A DNA stretch of 9,487 nucleotides, taken from an uncultured Actinomycetes bacterium (GTDB lineage Bacteria; Actinomycetota; Thermoleophilia; Gaiellales; F1-60-MAGs149). How positions within the stretch are numbered: position 1 is the first letter of the stretch; each line of letters begins with the position of its first letter. The stretch lies in contig CAJCBN010000111.1 in assembly GCA_903960645.1 (NCBI GenBank), positions 1-9,487 on the forward strand, read 5' to 3'. The translations under genes were made by a program, and so were the position numbers. Positions 7,060 to 9,487 of this stretch are shown in pieces. The notes beneath the pieces are model-generated. The model was not told the DNA's origin, made no database searches, and was given only the letters and a program-made list of their open reading frames with translations.

Positions 7060-7766
7060 GCGGCAAGAAGCTCGCAGCAGCCCGCGCGCAGGTCGACCGC
7101 GAGAAGCTCTACCAGCCGATTGATGCGGTGCGTCTGCTGAAGTCGCTCGACACCGCCAAGTTCGACGAGACCGTCGAGGTGCACTTCCGCCTCGGCATCA
7201 ACGTCCGTCATGCCGAGGAGCAGCTCCGCGGCACGATCATGCTGCCGCACGGCACGGGCTCCAACATGCGCGTCGCCGTGTTCGCACAGGGCGACAAGGT
7301 TGCTGAGGCCGAGGCCGCCGGTGCCGACATCGTCGGTGGCGAGGAGCTCGCCGCCCGTATCCTCGAGGGCTTCGACGACTTCGATGTGACGGTGGCAACG
7401 CCGGACATGATGGTCACCGTCGGCAAGCTCGGTCGCGTCCTCGGACCCTCCGGCAAGATGCCGAACCCGAAGACCGGCACCGTCACGATGGACATCAAGA
7501 AGGCCGTCGAGGACATCAAGAGCGGCAAGATCGAGTACCGCACCGATCGTGCTGGCCTCGTGCACGTCGCGCTCGGCAAGAAGTCCTTCGGCGAGCGCGA
7601 GCTCGGCGAGAACTACGCCACGGTGCTGGAGGAGATCCTCCGCGCCAAGCCGGCTGCCGCCAAGGGCCGCTACATCAAGACGGTCGTCCTGTGCTCCTCG
7701 ATGGGGCCGGGCATCAAGATCGATCCGTCGCGCATCCGCGACGTGCTCGAGGAGCAGAACGCCTAA
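7056..7766 (+). CDS. rplA: 50S ribosomal protein L1
   Basis: A 236-residue protein that forms the mobile L1 stalk controlling the E-site tRNA. In many bacteria it also represses its own L11 operon by binding the mRNA leader. Seen: RGTIMLPHGTG (58-68) and the L1 signature KLGRVLGPSGKMPNPKTG (124-141), followed by KSGKIEYRTDRAGLVH (155-170). The N-terminal MSGKKLAAARAQVDREKLYQ is typical. The length is within the usual 225-240. It overlaps the rplK stop by 4 nt, with GGAGG repeats just upstream. The 182 nt after its stop are occupied by the rplJ leader. Confidence 0.98.
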   Translation: MSGKKLAAARAQVDREKLYQPIDAVRLLKSLDTAKFDETVEVHFRLGINVRHAEEQLRGTIMLPHGTGSNMRVAVFAQGDKVAEAEAAGADIVGGEELAARILEGFDDFDVTVATPDMMVTVGKLGRVLGPSGKMPNPKTGTVTMDIKKAVEDIKSGKIEYRTDRAGLVHVALGKKSFGERELGENYATVLEEILRAKPAAAKGRYIKTVVLCSSMGPGIKIDPSRIRDVLEEQNA

Positions 7767-7822
7767 CGGCCGACTGACTCCCATCCCGCGTGAACCTGTC
7801 GCCAGGGACCGCCGGCAACGTC

Positions 7823-7936
7823 CTCGTCCCGAGGGCGGAGAAGACCGGCGCAGGCGGTGTAGTTCGAGCGGAGACGGTCTCGTACCGCCTCTTCGCCGTG
7901 CTCGCCGTCCAATCGGCGGGCACGCAGACGAAAGGA
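7823..7936 (+). promoter_or_regulatory. L10-type ribosomal protein leader upstream of rplJ
   Basis: The gap between rplA and rplJ holds a GC-rich structured leader. AGAAGACCGGCGCAGGCGGT (7839-7858) resembles the GAAGACxGxAGG core of the L10 leader, where the L10-(L12) complex binds. AGGCGGT pairs with ACCGCCT (7884-7890), and GAAGA can pair with TCTTC just outside it. In known leaders, binding of excess L10-L12 reduces rplJ-rplL expression through termination or by masking the ribosome site. Here an unusually strong AAAGGAGGTG (7931-7940) follows the structure. The boundaries are approximate and the assignment rests on motif likeness and position. Confidence 0.65.
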
Positions 7937-7948
7937 GGTGGTACACCA

Positions 7949-8470
7949 ATGCTGAAGCAACGAAAAGAAGAGTTGATCGACGTCCTCGAGGCGGAGCTGA
8001 AGAGCGCTTCCTCGATGATCGTCGCTGACTACCGCGGCCTCTCCGTGAAGCAGCTCGCCGAGCTGCGCAACGAGATGCGTCCGCACAACGCGACCTTCTA
8101 CGTCGCCAAGAACACGCTCGCACGCATCGCCGTGCAGCGCGCTGGCGTTGAGGGCCTGACGGAATTCCTGTCTGGTCCGACCGCGATCGCGTTCTGCAAG
8201 GACGATGCGGCTCCGGTGGCCAAGGCACTCGCCGCGGCAGCCAAGAGCACGCAGATCCTGCAGATCAAGGGCGGCTTGATCGACGGCGTCGTCCTCGACG
8301 CCGAAGGCATCAAGACGCTGGCCACCCTGCCGAGCAGGGACCAGCTGCACGCACAGCTCGTCGTCGCGCTCAACGGCCCCATCCAGGGCATCGCGAGCAC
8401 GCTCGCAGCAATCCCGCGCGGTCTCGTGGTCGCGCTCGATCAGATCGAAAAGCAGAAGGCCGCCGCGTAG
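7949..8470 (+). CDS. rplJ: 50S ribosomal protein L10
   Basis: A 173-residue stalk-base protein that anchors L7/L12 dimers to the 50S subunit and regulates its own mRNA. The N-terminal rRNA-binding domain shows IVADYRGLSVKQLAELRNEM (24-43) and YVAKNTLARIA (51-61), both family hallmarks. The C-terminal helix that carries L12 dimers is about 143-173 and ends QIEKQKAAA. The start is ATG at 7949, ten bases after GGAGG (7934-7938) in a near-perfect anti-SD match. An in-frame GTG at 7790 would add 53 residues, but these are encoded by the structured leader and do not look like L10. It is followed by rplL after 33 nt. Confidence 0.97.
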   Translation: MLKQRKEELIDVLEAELKSASSMIVADYRGLSVKQLAELRNEMRPHNATFYVAKNTLARIAVQRAGVEGLTEFLSGPTAIAFCKDDAAPVAKALAAAAKSTQILQIKGGLIDGVVLDAEGIKTLATLPSRDQLHAQLVVALNGPIQGIASTLAAIPRGLVVALDQIEKQKAAA

Positions 8471-8503
8471 GCGCGCCACCCAACGACACAAGGAGAACAG
8501 ATC

Positions 8504-8887
8504 ATGGCAATGACCACTGATCAGATGATTGAGGAGATCAAGGGCATGACCGTCCTCGACCTCAATACGCTCGTCAAGGCCCTCGAGGAGGAGTTCGGCG
8601 TCTCGGCAGCTGCTGCTGTCGCCGTCGCCGCTCCCGCCGCCGGTGGCGGTGGCGAGGCCGCCGCGGCCGAGGAGAAGACGTCGTTCGACGTGTTCCTCGC
8701 CGAGACCGGTTCGCAGAAGATCCCGGTCATCAAGGTGATCCGGGCGGCAACCGGCCTGGGCCTCAAGGAGGCCAAGGACATCGCCGACGGCGCTCCGGGC
8801 ATGGTCAAGGAGGGCGTTCCCACCGAGGAGGCCCAGAAGATCAAGGCCGAGCTCGAGGAGGCTGGCGCCACCGTCGAGCTGCGCTAA
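8504..8887 (+). CDS. rplL: 50S ribosomal protein L7/L12
   Basis: A 127-residue acidic stalk protein, present in several dimers per ribosome, that recruits translational GTPases. The N-terminal dimerisation and L10-binding domain is about 1-33 (MTVLDLNTLVKALEEEFGVS). The flexible Ala/Gly hinge is about 35-56 (including AAPAAGGGGEAAAAEE), and the C-terminal factor-binding domain is about 58-127 with KIPVIKVIRAATGLGLKEAK (72-91), which carries the conserved helix contacted by EF-G and EF-Tu. AAGGAG (8490-8495) is eight bases before the ATG at 8504; a second ATG at 8510 is less well placed. A strong terminator begins about 40 nt after the stop, ending this transcription unit. Confidence 0.98.
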   Translation: MAMTTDQMIEEIKGMTVLDLNTLVKALEEEFGVSAAAAVAVAAPAAGGGGEAAAAEEKTSFDVFLAETGSQKIPVIKVIRAATGLGLKEAKDIADGAPGMVKEGVPTEEAQKIKAELEEAGATVELR

Positions 8888-8898
8888 GCAGTCTCGTC

Positions 8899-8914
8899 GC
8901 CGGGCTCGCCCGGC
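8899..8914 (+). other. Small hairpin between rplL and its terminator
   Basis: GCCGGG-CTCG-CCCGGC is a perfect 6-bp stem with a tetraloop, 11 nt after the rplL stop. There is no T-run after it. It may protect the 3' end of the mRNA or aid termination; no function is shown. Confidence 0.5.
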
Positions 8915-8928
8915 TGTGGTTCCACGCG

Positions 8929-8957
8929 AAGGGCCCCGGGGCAACCCGGGGCCCTTT
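8929..8957 (+). terminator. Intrinsic terminator after rplL
   Basis: A perfect 12-bp stem (AAGGGCCCCGGG with CCCGGGGCCCTT) closes over the loop GCAA and is followed by TTTGTCGTT-type sequence. The T-run is short, as usual in GC-rich genomes. Because the left side has AA and the right side TT, it can also act for transcripts arriving from the convergent PIN gene. Confidence 0.85.
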
Positions 8958-9047
8958 GTCGTTGGTGCGGCGCGTTGCGCGGTGGCCGACCGGGTCGCGG
9001 TGCCCGCGTCGGGAGGACACGACATCTGCGCGGTTATCAGGTCCGCC

Positions 9048-9434
9048 CTAGGTGGGCACCTCGACCCGACAGGCCGCTGCGGCGCGTTCGGCGAGGTCGC
9101 GGTCGAGCGTGGCGAGGGGAGCGCCGACGAGGCGGGCCAGCGCGACGTACTCGGCTGCCTCGGTGCGGGAGTGGTGCATCAGGTCGGCCATCCGCCAGGT
9201 CTCCTCGCCGAGCTGAGGGTGTCCGAGCTCGGTGATCGGGGCGCGGTCGAGCGCGCGCCGCATGCGCCGCGCCTCGGCGGCCGGAATCGTGCCGCGGCGG
9301 GCCAGGTCGTGCAGCAGCGAGCGGCACTCGGACCAGAGCAGGGGCGGGGCAACGAGATCGTCCGAGCCAGCGCTGGTCCAGGCGGGCTGTGCGGCCAGCA
9401 TGGGGAGGACGACGGTGGGGTCGACGACGAGCAT
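9048..9434 (-). CDS. PIN-domain protein, VapC-like putative ribonuclease
   Basis: A 128-residue protein of the PIN fold, in which a cluster of acidic residues binds Mg2+/Mn2+ for RNA cleavage. VapC toxins and stand-alone PIN nucleases have this size. Visible: MLVVDPTVVLPML (1-13) with the first catalytic Asp (D5); PPLLWSECRSLLHDL (30-44) with E36; RTEAAEYVALARLVGAPLATLD (90-111) with D111 as the last acid. In relatives the middle of this segment normally reads TYDAEYVALA; here it is TEAAEYVALA, so the third acid (position 93) is Ala, with Glu92 next to it. The ATG at 9434 starts right at the PIN strand; an upstream in-frame GTG at 9467 is less likely. On the minus strand the start overlaps a TGA of another frame (TGATG), which could be the end of an antitoxin gene beyond the edge. 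It is convergent with rplL. Confidence 0.72.
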   Translation of the reverse strand: MLVVDPTVVLPMLAAQPAWTSAGSDDLVAPPLLWSECRSLLHDLARRGTIPAAEARRMRRALDRAPITELGHPQLGEETWRMADLMHHSRTEAAEYVALARLVGAPLATLDRDLAERAAAACRVEVPT

Positions 9435-9487
9435 CAGGCCGCGGGTCCTGCTGCGGCGCGCGTGCACCTGCCGCTGACGGCCGAGAC

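Noticed and set aside
7790..7948. Earlier GTG start giving a 226-residue L10.
   Set aside because: The extra 53 residues are read from the structured leader and do not resemble L10; the near-perfect Shine-Dalgarno at 7931-7940 fixes the start at 7949.
6552..8228. 558-codon ORF on the minus strand across rplK, rplA and rplJ.
   Set aside because: Shadow of three certain ribosomal genes; composition is Ser/Arg/Leu-rich without a domain pattern.
7763..9025. 420-codon ORF on the minus strand across rplJ and rplL.
   Set aside because: Shadow ORF covering the leader, two certain genes and a terminator; no motif recognised.
8975..9235. 86-codon ORF on the plus strand opposite the PIN gene.
   Set aside because: Arg/Gly-rich shadow translation with no motif; the minus-strand PIN frame carries the recognisable protein.

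Overview
The window is GC-rich throughout and carries Shine-Dalgarno sites of the GGAGG type, GTG as well as ATG starts, and TANNNT -10 boxes. Together with a high-GC ribosomal-protein cluster, this suggests an actinobacterial-type chromosome. A deep-branching class such as Thermoleophilia is possible, but that is a guess from overall character and not from a marker.

Layout. Positions 1-1001 (minus strand) hold a two-gene unit: a hexameric-type nucleoside phosphorylase, and a diacylglycerol-kinase-domain lipid kinase cut by the left edge, coupled by an ATGA stop/start overlap. Divergent from it is a 12-TM MFS transporter (1035-2249). The two start codons are only 33 nt apart, and each is preceded by TANNNT plus exactly six bases, the layout of leaderless transcripts. 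The membrane AAA+ zinc protease FtsH follows (2290-4251).

Positions 4252-5494 contain no credible gene. About 1.1 kb is a repeat array of four 89-bp elements, each with 22-nt inverted arms built on GGGGTCAGACGCCTTTG. Two are in forward and two in reverse orientation, mirrored around position ~4760, with further direct repeats between them. One copy has a compensatory change in both arms. It resembles REP/BIME-like or other non-autonomous palindromic elements. It is the least ordinary part of the window.

Positions 5495-8887 are the conserved translation/secretion/transcription block: rpmG (54 aa), secE, nusG, rplK, rplA, rplJ and rplL. A candidate promoter precedes rpmG and another precedes rplK. 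An L10-type autoregulatory leader precedes rplJ, and a strong intrinsic terminator follows rplL. The next gene, on the opposite strand, is a PIN-domain (VapC-like) protein (9048-9434), so rpoB does not directly follow rplL within the window.

How the genes work together: L33, L11, L1, L10 and L7/L12 are 50S proteins, with L11/L10/L12 forming the factor-binding stalk region. SecE is part of the SecYEG channel and NusG is the elongation factor linking RNA polymerase to ribosomes. FtsH performs quality control of membrane proteins, including unassembled SecY in model bacteria. The left-hand genes belong to nucleoside salvage, lipid phosphorylation and small-molecule export, and are not obviously tied to the ribosomal block.
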